Source: Microbacteriaceae bacterium (GTDB lineage Bacteria; Actinomycetota; Actinomycetes; Actinomycetales; Microbacteriaceae). Taken from it: DNA of 64,000 bases. Each line of letters opens with the position of its first letter. The first letter of the stretch is position 1. The DNA is taken from NCBI GenBank assembly GCA_027490915.1, contig JAIXXG010000107.1, positions 19,124 to 83,123 on the forward strand. The letters run 5' to 3'. Below, in pieces: positions 30,144 through 38,860 of the stretch. A program made the translations under genes and the position numbers. The notes beneath the pieces are model-generated. The model was not told the DNA's origin and searched no databases. It saw only the letters and a program-made list of their open reading frames with translations.

Positions 30144-30740
30144 ATGATGTCTCATCGACTGCGCGCAGCCGTCGCGGGAGTGCCCATCGTGCTCCTGTCG
30201 ACGCTCCTGCTCGCGAGCCCGGCGCTCGCCGCCGACGCACTGCGCATCACGTCGCCGGTTGCCGGGTCGAGCGTGTCGGGCCCGCTCACGGTCGAGGGCG
30301 AGGTCGCGGCGAGCCGCCCGCTCGACGTCGACCTCAGTCTCGCGCCGCAGGTGCTCGGCGATTGCGGTGCCCCGGCCGTCACGAGCCGCGCGGCCGATGT
30401 CGACGGCGCCTTCAGCGCGAGCATCCCGACCGCGGGTCTCGCCGACGGCACCTACTGCCTGATCGCCGTCGCCGACGACGGGCGGCTCTCGACCGTGCTC
30501 GCCGACATCACGGTCAACAACGAGATCACGCCCGGCGAGGAGGTCGACGGCTTCCAGCTGTCGACCGAGGCGCTCGGCGGCGCGGGCGGCGGAACGGGCG
30601 CCTCGGCGGCTCCGCTCGTCGCGTCTCCGCTGCTCGGCGACCTGCCGATCGTCGGCTCGGCGGTTCTCGCCCTCACCATGGCACTCGCCGGCGTCGTGCT
30701 CGGCACCGGCCTGTGGGCCCGGCGCCGCTCGGCGGCCTGA
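30144..30740 (+). CDS. Exported protein with Ig-like domain and C-terminal membrane anchor
   Basis: A 198-residue protein: signal peptide ending PALAAD (about residue 30), an Ig-like beta domain (ITSPVAGSSVSGPLTVEGEV) with two Cys that could pair (DCGAP and TYCLIA), then a flexible Gly/Ala stretch, a transmembrane helix (about 170-190) and RRRSAA. It looks like a surface protein with a sorting-type tail, but no clear LPxTG-like motif is present. ATG 30144 or 30147 are both possible. Confidence 0.8.
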   Translation: MMSHRLRAAVAGVPIVLLSTLLLASPALAADALRITSPVAGSSVSGPLTVEGEVAASRPLDVDLSLAPQVLGDCGAPAVTSRAADVDGAFSASIPTAGLADGTYCLIAVADDGRLSTVLADITVNNEITPGEEVDGFQLSTEALGGAGGGTGASAAPLVASPLLGDLPIVGSAVLALTMALAGVVLGTGLWARRRSAA

Positions 30741-30778
30741 CCCGCCACACCCACAGCCGCGCGCCGTACCATAGGGGC

Positions 30779-30979
30779 ATGCCGGACGACTTCTGGGGCA
30801 ACGCGATCTTCTCGGTGACGCCCACCATCGTCATCGGCCTGATCTTCTGGTTCGCGATGCGCGCGATCATCCGCGCCGATCGGGCCGAGCGCGAGACGCA
30901 CGCGCAGGTCGAGGCTGAGGAGCGCGCCCGCATCGCGCGCCAGCACGCCGAGAAGGCCGGCGCCGACCCGCACGAGTAG
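30779..30979 (+). CDS. Small membrane protein with charged helical tail
   Basis: A 66-residue protein: one transmembrane helix (about 10-29, FSVTPTIVIGLIFWFAMRAI) followed by a strongly charged helix (RADRAERETHAQVEAEERARIARQ region). TACCAT lies exactly 6 nt before the ATG, the leaderless pattern. Similar short proteins are frequent in Microbacteriaceae; no function is known. Confidence 0.8.
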   Translation: MPDDFWGNAIFSVTPTIVIGLIFWFAMRAIIRADRAERETHAQVEAEERARIARQHAEKAGADPHE

Positions 30980-31037
30980 CGCGCTCCCGTCGCGCGGATC
31001 GCGCACGCCGCTTCGTCGCGCGGGGCCGGTGCGCTGG

Positions 31038-32012
31038 TCAGTCGCGCGGACGCAACCGCACGTCGGGCATGACCGGCGCGGGCAGCGCGCGGCCGTTCCA
31101 GCCCTCGACGATGCCGAATCGCCCGGTCGCCGTGCCGTGCTCGACGACCTCGGCCTGCCACTGCTCGCGGAACGCGACGATCTCGTCGTGGTCGCGGCCG
31201 ATGAAGTTCCACCACATCACGATCGGCTCGCCGAGGGGCTCGCCGCCCAGCAGCAGCGCGCGCACGGGATGCTCGCCCGCCGCGATCCGCAGCTGCGAGC
31301 GACCCGGCGGCGCGTAGCCGAGGTGGGCGACGGGAAGCTCGGTGCCCTCGAGGTGCGCGGGCCCCGCATCCACCAGCAGTCCGTGCTCGAAGGCGGGATC
31401 GACGGGCAGGTCGATCGCGGCGCCGGCCGGCAGGTCGAGCTGCGCGCCGAGCAGGGCCGTGAAAGTGCGCACGGGGCTCGACGCCGACCCGGCAAGAGCC
31501 CCCACGAAGACGCGCAGCGTCGCCGGGCCGAGCGCGATCGGCGCGGGCGCGGCGTGCTCGAAGAACGGCGCGGTGTGGCGGTCGCGGTCGGGCAGCGCCA
31601 CCCACAGCTGGGCGCCGTGCAGCCGGCGGGTCAGCGGCGTCGACACCTCCGAGTGCTGAATGCCGCGGCCCGCCGTCATGAGGTTGACCTCGCCGGGGCG
31701 CACCAGTTGGTGCGCGCCCGTCGAATCACGGTGCTCGACCTCGCCCTCGAACAGCCACGTCACCGTCTGCAGGCCGGTATGCGGATGCGGCGGCACCGTC
31801 ATGCCGCCCGTCTCGGCGACGTCGTCGGGCCCGTAGTGATCGACGAAGCACCAGGCGCCGATCAGGCTGCGCGCTCGCTGCGGCAGGGTGCGACGCACGG
31901 TCATCGCGCGCGGCCCGCCGAGCGGCACCTCCCGCGGTTCAAGCACCTGGATGCCCGCATCCGGCTGCCCGTCGCAGACGAGCTCGGCGGGCTCGGCCTC
32001 GAGGTTGCTCAT
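31038..32012 (-). CDS. Pirin family protein
   Basis: A 324-residue bicupin. The pirin N-terminal motif VDHYGPDDVAETGGMTVPPHPHTGLQTVTW (in parts) supplies the metal ligands in PPHPHTG; GRGIQHSE and HGAQLWVALP follow. The C-terminal pirin domain has VMWWNFIGRDHDEI. Some bacterial pirins have quercetinase activity or bind enzymes; the role here is not evident. It is convergent with the upstream small protein and divergent from clpC. Confidence 0.93.
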   Translation of the reverse strand: MSNLEAEPAELVCDGQPDAGIQVLEPREVPLGGPRAMTVRRTLPQRARSLIGAWCFVDHYGPDDVAETGGMTVPPHPHTGLQTVTWLFEGEVEHRDSTGAHQLVRPGEVNLMTAGRGIQHSEVSTPLTRRLHGAQLWVALPDRDRHTAPFFEHAAPAPIALGPATLRVFVGALAGSASSPVRTFTALLGAQLDLPAGAAIDLPVDPAFEHGLLVDAGPAHLEGTELPVAHLGYAPPGRSQLRIAAGEHPVRALLLGGEPLGEPIVMWWNFIGRDHDEIVAFREQWQAEVVEHGTATGRFGIVEGWNGRALPAPVMPDVRLRPRD

Positions 32013-32150
32013 GCCGCCACCCTACGTCGCGGCCCCGCCACAAACCCTCACGCCTACGGCGAACACGGGCAGTTCTGCGGGGGTGCCCTGGTTACCCTCG
32101 ATACAGCGGCTCCGCATCCTGTCGACGGCGTCGCGTGAGGAGAGTGCGAG

Positions 32151-34661
32151 ATGTTCGAACGGTTCACCGACCGGGCCCGTCGTGTGGTGGTGCTGGCGCA
32201 AGAAGAAGCCAAGATGCTCAACCACAACTACATCGGGACCGAGCACATCCTCCTGGGCCTCATCCACGAGGGCGAGGGCGTCGCCGCGAAGGCGCTCGAG
32301 TCGCTCAACATCTCGCTCGACGCCGTGCGCGAGCAGGTGCAGGACATCATCGGCCAGGGGCAGCAGCAGCCGACCGGGCACATCCCGTTCACGCCGCGCG
32401 CCAAGAAGGTGCTCGAGCTGTCGCTGCGCGAGGCCCTGCAGCTCGGCCACAACTACATCGGCACCGAGCACATCCTGCTCGGCCTCATCCGCGAGGGCGA
32501 GGGCGTCGCCGCCCAGGTGCTCGTCAAGCTCGGCGCCGACCTCAACCGGGTGCGCCAGCAGGTCATCCAGCTGCTCTCGGGCTACCAGGGCAAAGAGGCA
32601 GTGGCCGTCGGCGGGAACGACGCGACCCCCGACAAGGGAAGCCAGATCCTCGACCAGTTCGGTCGCAACCTCACGCAGGCGGCCCGCGACGGCAAGCTCG
32701 ACCCGGTCATCGGCCGCGAGAAGGAGATGGAGCGGGTCATGCAGATCCTCTCCCGTCGCTCCAAGAACAACCCGGTTCTCATCGGTGAGCCGGGCGTCGG
32801 CAAGACCGCCGTCGTCGAGGGGCTCGCGCAGGCGATCGTCAAGGGCGAGGTGCCCGAGACGCTCAAGGACAAGCAGCTGTACTCGCTCGACCTCGGCTCG
32901 CTCATCGCCGGAAGCCGTTACCGCGGTGACTTCGAGGAGCGCCTGAAGAAGGTGACGAAGGAGATCCGCACGCGCGGCGACATCATCGTCTTCATCGACG
33001 AGATCCACACGCTCGTGGGTGCGGGTGCTGCGGAGGGCGCGATCGATGCGGCGAGCATCCTGAAGCCCCTGCTGGCGCGCGGCGAGCTGCAGACCATCGG
33101 GGCGACGACCCTCGACGAGTACCGCAAGCACTTCGAGAAGGATGCCGCTCTCGAGCGCCGCTTCCAGCCGGTGATGGTCAACGAGCCGGCGCTGCCGCAC
33201 GCGATCAACATCCTCAAGGGGCTGCGCGACAAGTACGAGGCCTTCCACAAGGTGTCGATCACCGACGGCGCGATCGTCGCCGCGGTCAACCTCGCCGATC
33301 GCTACGTGCAAGACCGCTTCCTGCCCGATAAGGCCATCGACCTCATCGACGAGGCCGGCGCTCGCCTGCGCCTGTCGATCCTGTCGTCGCCGCCCGAGCT
33401 GCGCGAGTTCGACGAGAAGATCGCGGCCGTGCGCGCCGACAAGGAGCTGGCGATCGAGAACCAGGACTTCGAGAAGGCCGCCGCGCTGCGCGACGACGAG
33501 AAGAAGCTGCTCGGTGAGCGGCTGCGTCTCGAGAAGCAGTGGCGCGCGGGCGAGGTCGCCGCGAGCGGCGTCGTCGACGAGGGCGTCATCGCCGAGGTGC
33601 TGGCGCAGGCCACGGGCATCCCCGTCTTCAAGTTGACAGAGGAGGAGTCGAGCCGCCTCATCTTCATGGAGAAGGCCCTGCACCAGCGGGTCATCGGCCA
33701 GGAGGAGGCGATCTCGGTGCTCGCCAAGACGATCCGCCGCACGCGCGCGGGTCTGAAAGACCCGAAGCGCCCCTCGGGCTCGTTCATCTTCGCCGGCCCC
33801 ACGGGTGTCGGAAAGACCGAGCTCGCCAAGGCGCTCGCCGAGTTCCTGTTCGACGACGAGGGTGCGCTCATCGCGCTCGACATGTCGGAGTACGGCGAGA
33901 AGCACACCGTCTCGCGCCTGTTCGGTGCCCCTCCCGGCTTCGTCGGCTTCGAGGAGGGCGGCCAGCTGACCGAGAAGGTGCGGCGCAAGCCGTTCTCGGT
34001 GGTGCTCTTCGACGAGATCGAGAAGGCGCACCCCGACATCTTCAACTCGCTGCTGCAGGTGCTCGAAGAGGGTCGCCTGACCGACGGTCAGGGTCGCGTC
34101 GTCGACTTCAAGAACACGGTCATCATCATGACGACCAACCTCGGCACGAAGGACATCACGGGCGGCCCGGTCGGCTTCACGATCGAGGGCAACCAGGCGG
34201 CGACCTACCAGGCGATGCGCGCAAAGGTCGTGGAGGAGCTGAAGAAGCACTTCAAGCCCGAGTTCCTCAACCGTGTCGACGAGACGATCGTGTTCCCGCA
34301 GCTGACGCAGGACGAGCTGCTGCAGATCGTCGACCTGTTCGTGAAGCGCCTGCGCGAGCGCCTGCTCGACCGCGACATGACGATCGAGGTCTCGCAGGCC
34401 GCGAAGGAGCAGCTCATCAAGGTGGGCTGGGACCCGACGCTCGGTGCCCGACCCCTGCGCCGCGCGGTGCAGCACGAGATCGAAGACGCGCTCAGCGAGC
34501 GCATCCTGCACGGCGACCTCGACGCGGGCGACCACATCGCGGTCGACTTCGTCGACGGGGCGTTCACCTTCGCGACCACGAAGCGCGAGCTCGCGGCCGT
34601 CGAGGCCGGGGCCTCGGCCGCGTCGGCCGCTGACGCCGGCGAGCTGCCGCCGCTCGACTAG
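32151..34661 (+). CDS. clpC: ClpC ATPase, unfoldase of Clp protease
   Basis: An 836-residue HSP100 protein. Two Clp N-terminal repeats (about 1-70 and 80-145, each with [14 protein letters not shown]), first AAA+ domain with GEPGVGKT at 212-219, a UVR-like middle region ([19 protein letters not shown]) and second AAA+ with GPTGVGKT at 549-556, plus a C-terminal D2-small domain. It feeds ClpP1P2 in actinobacteria. A GAGAGTGCGAG stretch precedes the ATG. A strong 14-bp hairpin follows the stop. No ctsR is adjacent, which is usual in this phylum. Confidence 0.98.
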   Translation: MFERFTDRARRVVVLAQEEAKMLNHNYIGTEHILLGLIHEGEGVAAKALESLNISLDAVREQVQDIIGQGQQQPTGHIPFTPRAKKVLELSLREALQLGHNYIGTEHILLGLIREGEGVAAQVLVKLGADLNRVRQQVIQLLSGYQGKEAVAVGGNDATPDKGSQILDQFGRNLTQAARDGKLDPVIGREKEMERVMQILSRRSKNNPVLIGEPGVGKTAVVEGLAQAIVKGEVPETLKDKQLYSLDLGSLIAGSRYRGDFEERLKKVTKEIRTRGDIIVFIDEIHTLVGAGAAEGAIDAASILKPLLARGELQTIGATTLDEYRKHFEKDAALERRFQPVMVNEPALPHAINILKGLRDKYEAFHKVSITDGAIVAAVNLADRYVQDRFLPDKAIDLIDEAGARLRLSILSSPPELREFDEKIAAVRADKELAIENQDFEKAAALRDDEKKLLGERLRLEKQWRAGEVAASGVVDEGVIAEVLAQATGIPVFKLTEEESSRLIFMEKALHQRVIGQEEAISVLAKTIRRTRAGLKDPKRPSGSFIFAGPTGVGKTELAKALAEFLFDDEGALIALDMSEYGEKHTVSRLFGAPPGFVGFEEGGQLTEKVRRKPFSVVLFDEIEKAHPDIFNSLLQVLEEGRLTDGQGRVVDFKNTVIIMTTNLGTKDITGGPVGFTIEGNQAATYQAMRAKVVEELKKHFKPEFLNRVDETIVFPQLTQDELLQIVDLFVKRLRERLLDRDMTIEVSQAAKEQLIKVGWDPTLGARPLRRAVQHEIEDALSERILHGDLDAGDHIAVDFVDGAFTFATTKRELAAVEAGASAASAADAGELPPLD

Positions 34662-34676
34662 GCAGGTACGCAGGCA

Positions 34677-34710
34677 CGCGGCGGGCATCCTTCACCGGAT
34701 GCCCGCCGCG
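34677..34710 (+). terminator. Terminator of clpC
   Basis: A perfect 14-bp stem (34677-34690 with 34697-34710, core GGCGGGCATCC/GGATGCCCGCC) with a TTCACC loop, 15 nt after the clpC stop; TCGTCGTTG follows. Confidence 0.85.
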
Positions 34711-34783
34711 TCGTCGTTGCGCCCGGTCGCGCGTGTCACACATCACGGACTTCCAGGCTGTAGAGGGCGTTGCTTGCGCATGA

Positions 34784-34850
34784 AGCGCGGGATGCGGGGC
34801 CGGAGTTCCGTGATTCGTGACAGGCAGCGCGACTCTAGGCTGGCGACGTG
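34784..34850 (+). repeat. 67-bp promoter-region repeat, copy 1
   Basis: Aligned without gaps to 35758-35824, 58 of 67 positions match. It contains GTGATTCGTG and a TAGGCT box 6 nt before a terminal GTG, so it is a duplicated promoter with a leaderless start. Confidence 0.85.
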
Positions 34851-34877
34851 ATGAACGACCGCGGCGGCGCCTCGTGA
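34848..34877 (+). CDS. Possible leaderless 9-codon upstream ORF
   Basis: GTG-ATG-AAC-GAC...TCG-TGA begins 6 nt after TAGGCT and ends overlapping the GTG start of the next gene. If transcription begins at this GTG the peptide MMNDRGGAS would be made, coupling translation of the following gene. Too short for coding statistics. Confidence 0.3.
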   Translation: MMNDRGGAS

Positions 34878-35758
34878 ACCCTGTCATCGTGCAGTACCGA
34901 CCGCCGGAGGGCTTGAGCGTCGTCGAAGCGGCCGAGCTCCTTCAGCAGAACAGCCGCGCTGTCGTCGCGCAGCTCATCGACTTCGCGGCACGAAAGGTGG
35001 TCGTCGTCGTGCCCGGGCCCAAGCGCCGGAGCTTCCGCATCGTGCGCACCGATCGGCCCGTCGAGAACGTCGCCGAGTCACTGATCCTCCGTGCCGTCTT
35101 CGGCGAAGCCGACCGCCCGGGCGCCTCCGTCACACTGACCCGTCACCGCAATGCGGGCCTGAGCGCTCGACTCGCCGACGCGCATCGAGAGATCGTGGCG
35201 GCGATGTTGCAGCGAGGGCTCGTCGTTCGACGCCCGTGGGCCCTTCGGCTCGTGCAGTTCTGGGATCCCCGTCCGGTTGCGCCGACGCCGCAGGCGGAGC
35301 CGCTCCGCGTGCACCTGGAGGGCCTGCGCCGCTACATCACTCTCGCCGAGGCCGACCGCATGCGCCTGCTGCTGGGCCCCGACTCGGCGATCGAGCGGCC
35401 GACGGTGGACGGGGAATCGGTGCTGGTCATCCACGAACGTCTGCTGGGCTACGCCGTGCTCTTCGGGCTTCAGAAGGAGTGGGTGGCCCGCATCGTCGCC
35501 GACTACCGGCGCGAGCTCGATGAAGGTGCCCCCGCCGGTCTCGATACATCGGTGTGGGTCGACGCGGCCGTGTGGGAGGCGGTGTCGATCAGTGCCGATA
35601 TCGCGACGGCGGCGCTCGACCTTTCAGCGTTCGAGCTGGGCGACTCGGGGGTCGAGGCCACGGGCGCCGCCCTCGAGGCCACGGCGTCCGCGCTCGAGAC
35701 CGCTGTCGGCTCGGTCGACGTCCTCGACGGCCTCGGGTCGTTCCTCGGCGGCATCTGA
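34874..35758 (+). CDS. DUF2207 C-terminal-like cytosolic protein
   Basis: A 294-residue protein without signal peptide or clear membrane helix. QYRPPEGLSVVEAAELL near the N-terminus and LRRYITLAEADRMRLLLG followed by VIHERLLGYAVLFGLQKEW resemble the cytoplasmic C-terminal region of DUF2207 membrane proteins, here as a stand-alone protein. The GTG at 34874-34876 was chosen because it matches the family start and overlaps the stop of a short leaderless upstream ORF. The C-terminus is Ala/Glu/Ser-rich. Function unknown. Confidence 0.65.
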   Translation: MNPVIVQYRPPEGLSVVEAAELLQQNSRAVVAQLIDFAARKVVVVVPGPKRRSFRIVRTDRPVENVAESLILRAVFGEADRPGASVTLTRHRNAGLSARLADAHREIVAAMLQRGLVVRRPWALRLVQFWDPRPVAPTPQAEPLRVHLEGLRRYITLAEADRMRLLLGPDSAIERPTVDGESVLVIHERLLGYAVLFGLQKEWVARIVADYRRELDEGAPAGLDTSVWVDAAVWEAVSISADIATAALDLSAFELGDSGVEATGAALEATASALETAVGSVDVLDGLGSFLGGI

Positions 35759-35824
35759 GCGCGGGATGCGGAGCCGGGGTGCGGTGATTCGTGCCAGCCA
35801 GCGCGGCTCTAGGCTGGCGGGGTG
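35758..35824 (+). repeat. 67-bp promoter-region repeat, copy 2
   Basis: Begins inside the stop codon of the DUF2207-like gene and ends on the GTG start of the acetyltransferase gene; TAGGCT lies 6 nt before that GTG. 58/67 identical to 34784-34850. Confidence 0.85.
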
Positions 35825-36337
35825 AGCAGCAGGGCCTTCCACGTGCGACCGGCGCGCACGACCGATGTGCGCGCCATCAAGCGCCTGGTCGAGCCGCTCG
35901 TGCAGCAGCGCATCCTGCTCGGCAAAGAGCTCGTCGTGTTCTTCGAGTCGCTGCAGGAGTTCCGCGTGGCCGTCGACGACGCCACCGGTGACGTGATCGG
36001 GTGCGGGGCCCTGCACGTGATCTGGGAGGACCTCGGCGAGGTGCGCACGCTCGCCGTCTCCGACCCGTGGCGCGGGGCCGGCGTCGGGCACGCCCTGCTC
36101 GAGAGCCTGGAGGCCGAGGCGCGGGTGCTCGGCCTGAAGCGCCTGTTCTGCCTGACCTTCGAGGTCGACTTCTTCACCCGGCACGGCTTCGAGCCGACGG
36201 GCGAGCAGCTGCTCGTCGACCCCGAGGTCTACGCCGAGCTCGTGCGCTCGCCCGATGAGGGCATCGCCGAGTTCCTCGACCTCTCGCGCGTCAAGCCGAA
36301 CACCCTCGGCAATACGCGCATGCTCAAGACGCTGTAG
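35822..36337 (+). CDS. argA: ArgA-type amino-acid N-acetyltransferase (GNAT)
   Basis: A 171-residue GNAT protein like the stand-alone N-acetylglutamate synthase of actinobacteria (Rv2747 type). VRPARTTDVRAIKRLVEPL, GCGALHVIWEDLGEVRTLAV, the acetyl-CoA loop PWRGAGVGHALL, FEVDFFTRHGFEP and AEFLDLSRVKPNTLGNTRML match that family closely. It would acetylate glutamate to start arginine synthesis. Its GTG is leaderless, within the duplicated promoter. No other arg genes are adjacent. Confidence 0.88.
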   Translation: MSSRAFHVRPARTTDVRAIKRLVEPLVQQRILLGKELVVFFESLQEFRVAVDDATGDVIGCGALHVIWEDLGEVRTLAVSDPWRGAGVGHALLESLEAEARVLGLKRLFCLTFEVDFFTRHGFEPTGEQLLVDPEVYAELVRSPDEGIAEFLDLSRVKPNTLGNTRMLKTL

Positions 36338-36440
36338 CCGCGCCGCGCGGGTGCCGGCCCGCCTTGGCGGCACCTGCGAAGGCAGCCACACGCCGGGGGA
36401 GCATCCGGCCACCGCACTGCGGCGGGCCTACCCTGGCCGC

Positions 36441-37058
36441 ATGTCGACGATCCGCAACCCTGTCGGACCGCTGCCGCCGGAGGTCTACTGGCGTCGTCGC
36501 CTCGTCGTTGGCCTCGGCGTGCTGGCCGTGATCGTCATCATCGTGCTCATCATCGTTCGGCCCGGAACGGGCGAGCCCGCCGAGCAGCCGACCCCCGACC
36601 CGCAGTCGAGCGAGACGGCCGAGCCGGGTGAGGGCGACGGCGCGAGCGGCGAGGTCGCCGCGTGCACGGCCGACCAGGTCGAGGTGACCCCCGTGACCGA
36701 CGCGGCCTCGTACACCGCCGACCAGCAGCCTCTGCTGTCGCTCACGCTGCTCAACACCGGCTCCGACCCGTGCACGATCGAGGCCGGCAGCGATGTGCAG
36801 AGCTACGTCATCACCTCGGGCAGCGACCGCATCTGGGCATCGACCGACTGCCAGGAGCCGGGAGTGCCCGCCGTCGTCACCCTCGAGCCCGGCGAGCCCC
36901 TGTCGACCACCCCGTTCGCCTGGAGCCGCACCCGCTCGACCCCCGACGACTGCGGCAGCGAGCGCCCGCCGGTGACCGCGGGCGGCGCGACCTATCGCCT
37001 CAGTGTGAGCGTCGGCGAGTTCGCCAGCGCGGGCGATCGCCCGTTCATCCTCAACTAG
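36441..37058 (+). CDS. Membrane-anchored protein with DUF4232-like extracellular domain
   Basis: A 205-residue protein: short cytoplasmic N-terminus, one transmembrane helix (about 20-43, rich in Val/Ile), a Pro/Glu/Asp linker (about 46-73) and a beta-rich outer domain with four Cys (CTADQ, DPCTIE, TDCQEP, DDCGSE), likely two disulfides. Proteins of this build are common in Microbacteriaceae, with no known activity. TACCCT lies 6 nt before the ATG. Confidence 0.82.
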   Translation: MSTIRNPVGPLPPEVYWRRRLVVGLGVLAVIVIIVLIIVRPGTGEPAEQPTPDPQSSETAEPGEGDGASGEVAACTADQVEVTPVTDAASYTADQQPLLSLTLLNTGSDPCTIEAGSDVQSYVITSGSDRIWASTDCQEPGVPAVVTLEPGEPLSTTPFAWSRTRSTPDDCGSERPPVTAGGATYRLSVSVGEFASAGDRPFILN

Positions 37059-37088
37059 TGCTCGCCGCGCCCCGCTAGCCTGGTCGGG

Positions 37089-37544
37089 ATGCCCAAGCGA
37101 CGCACTCCGAAACGCCCGGTCCGCCCGACGCGGGGGAAGGCCCTGCCCGGCGCGGGTCTGCCCGCCTCGACTCTGCCGCCCGACCAGCGTCTGGGGGCTG
37201 CCCTCGAACGGCAGGATGCCGCCGCCGTCGCCTTCGCCCTGCGCAACGACCACGTGATCGTGCCGCTGCTGCCGGTGGAGGGGCCGCCGCAGGTGCGGGT
37301 GTTCCGCCGCGGCGAGGCCGACAAGTACATGCTGCTGCTCTTCTCGGCTCCCCAGCACTACGCCGCGATGACCCCGCAAGAGCCGGAGCATCGCGTGCTC
37401 GCTTACGACGGCGCGACGCTCCGCGACTTCCTCGAGCAGAACATCGGCGTGCTCGAGGCCGTGTGGTTCGACGTCGCCGGCCCGCACGCGATGCAGGCCG
37501 AGCCGCAGGATGTGCTCGACGCGCTGCGGTTGCCGCGCGACTGA
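37089..37544 (+). CDS. SseB N-terminal-domain-like protein
   Basis: A 151-residue soluble protein. A basic, Pro-rich N-terminus (PKRRTPKRPVRPTRGK) precedes a compact domain: LERQDAAAVAFALRNDHVIVPLLP, KYMLLLFSAPQHYAAM and VLAYDGATLRDFLEQN recall the SseB N-terminal domain (PF07179). Role unknown. TAGCCT lies 7 nt before the ATG. Confidence 0.7.
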   Translation: MPKRRTPKRPVRPTRGKALPGAGLPASTLPPDQRLGAALERQDAAAVAFALRNDHVIVPLLPVEGPPQVRVFRRGEADKYMLLLFSAPQHYAAMTPQEPEHRVLAYDGATLRDFLEQNIGVLEAVWFDVAGPHAMQAEPQDVLDALRLPRD

Positions 37545-37578
37545 GCCACATGTGAGATCGCCGATGTTCGCATTGCGA

Positions 37579-37592
37579 CTATCGCTCGATAG
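37579..37592 (+). promoter_or_regulatory. Short palindrome upstream of LADTG surface protein
   Basis: CTATCG-CT-CGATAG, 69 nt before the ATG of the surface protein. It could be an operator; no regulator is suggested by the sequence. Confidence 0.3.
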
Positions 37593-37661
37593 AGCATGGA
37601 TTGCGCAACCGCCTGACGCGTACACTTCCCTGAGACCCGTTCACAAAAAACCGAGGATCTC

Positions 37662-38753
37662 ATGCCCCGCACCCTTCGACGCTCGGGGGCGACCGTCGTC
37701 GTCGCCGCTCTCGTCAGCTCCAGCCTTCTGATCGCCGCACCGGCGTACGCCGCTCCCTGGGACGGCTCGGACGTCGACTTCGGGCCCGCCAAGTGGGACT
37801 TCGAGAGCTCCGACTTCTACCTTGCCGACGCCGACCTCATCTATCCCGGCCCGTCGTACGAGTACACCGATGTCTGGGATGACGCCGGCCTGACGACCAT
37901 CGTGTCGGACCAGCGACTGGTCGACGAGTACGTCTCGTGCGACTCCGATGCCGACGTCGATATCGAGGTCGAGGCGGCAACCGGTGACCTCGTTCTCACC
38001 TGCGCACCCGGCAACACGGCCTTCACGGATGGGGGCCTGGGCGTCGTCTCCGAGATCCGCGTTCTCGCCGGCGGTCAGATCGTGCGGTTCACCACGACCA
38101 TCACCAACACCGGGGCCGATGACGCCGTCATCGACGGGGTGTACGTCTACACCGACTTCGGCAGCAGCGGCGACCTCTACGACTACGACAACCAGTCGGA
38201 CGCGATCCTGCCCGTGCCGGCCCCGGAGTCGGGAGATCTGACGCCGGCGCTCAACGACGCCGCCGCGGAGTGGATCGTGCACTGGGAGACCGACGACGCA
38301 CCCAGCGGCTTCATCATCGGCGGCGGCAGCGACGTCGCAGCACCCGCGACGTGGTCGCAGGCCGATGGCGACAGCTACGAGGGTGTCGTCGGCCCGTTCA
38401 CGATCCCGGTCGGCGCCTCGCGCTCGGTCATGTCGTTCGTGACGTGGGACCCCCAGACCCTCATCAATGGCGAGTACACCAACAACTCTCCGCTCGAGTC
38501 ACTGCTCGACGCGTCCGCTGACCAGATCGTGGCGGGCATGGCGCAGTTCGCCGATCCGAGCGGTGCCCTGCTCAATGGCCTCGACCCGGCCTCGCCCGTC
38601 GTCAACTGGGGTCCCGTGGACACCGTCGTCGAGCCCGAGGAGCCGGAGCTCGCCGACACCGGTGCCGGTGACGCACTCGCGCTGGGTCTCGGTGCGATGG
38701 TGCTTCTCGGCATCGGAGGTCTTCTGGTGGCCCGTCGCCGGGCGACCGTCTAG
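37662..38753 (+). CDS. Cell-wall-anchored surface protein with LADTG sorting signal
   Basis: A 363-residue exported protein: signal peptide ending APAYAAP (about residue 31), an acidic beta-rich ectodomain (Asp, Tyr, Thr, Gly), and a C-terminal LADTG followed by a hydrophobic stretch and RRRATV. Phrases such as TTTITNTGADDAVIDGVYVY suggest a repeat-type adhesin domain. GAGGATCTC precedes the ATG. It shares the sortase class E type of signal with the protein at 4173-5291, but not the C5-N4-G5 operator. Followed by a clear terminator. Confidence 0.88.
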   Translation: MPRTLRRSGATVVVAALVSSSLLIAAPAYAAPWDGSDVDFGPAKWDFESSDFYLADADLIYPGPSYEYTDVWDDAGLTTIVSDQRLVDEYVSCDSDADVDIEVEAATGDLVLTCAPGNTAFTDGGLGVVSEIRVLAGGQIVRFTTTITNTGADDAVIDGVYVYTDFGSSGDLYDYDNQSDAILPVPAPESGDLTPALNDAAAEWIVHWETDDAPSGFIIGGGSDVAAPATWSQADGDSYEGVVGPFTIPVGASRSVMSFVTWDPQTLINGEYTNNSPLESLLDASADQIVAGMAQFADPSGALLNGLDPASPVVNWGPVDTVVEPEEPELADTGAGDALALGLGAMVLLGIGGLLVARRRATV

Positions 38754-38766
38754 CAGCTTCTCTGCC

Positions 38767-38802
38767 GAAGGGGTCGGGTGCCGAGCGGCGCCCGGCCCCT
38801 TC
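38767..38802 (+). terminator. Terminator after LADTG surface protein
   Basis: GAAGGGG (38767-38773) pairs with CCCCTTC (38796-38802), with further inner GC pairing (CGGG/CCCG); 13 nt past the stop. Confidence 0.75.
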
Positions 38803-38860
38803 TGCGCGTCCGCGATGCGCGGGGTGCCTCCGCAGAACGGATGCTCGCCGAAGCGGAGGC

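Noticed and set aside
32022..34688. Leftward open frame of 888 codons opposite clpC
   Set aside because: Full overlap with clpC, which has all AAA+ motifs; stops are rare on the complement of GC-biased codons.
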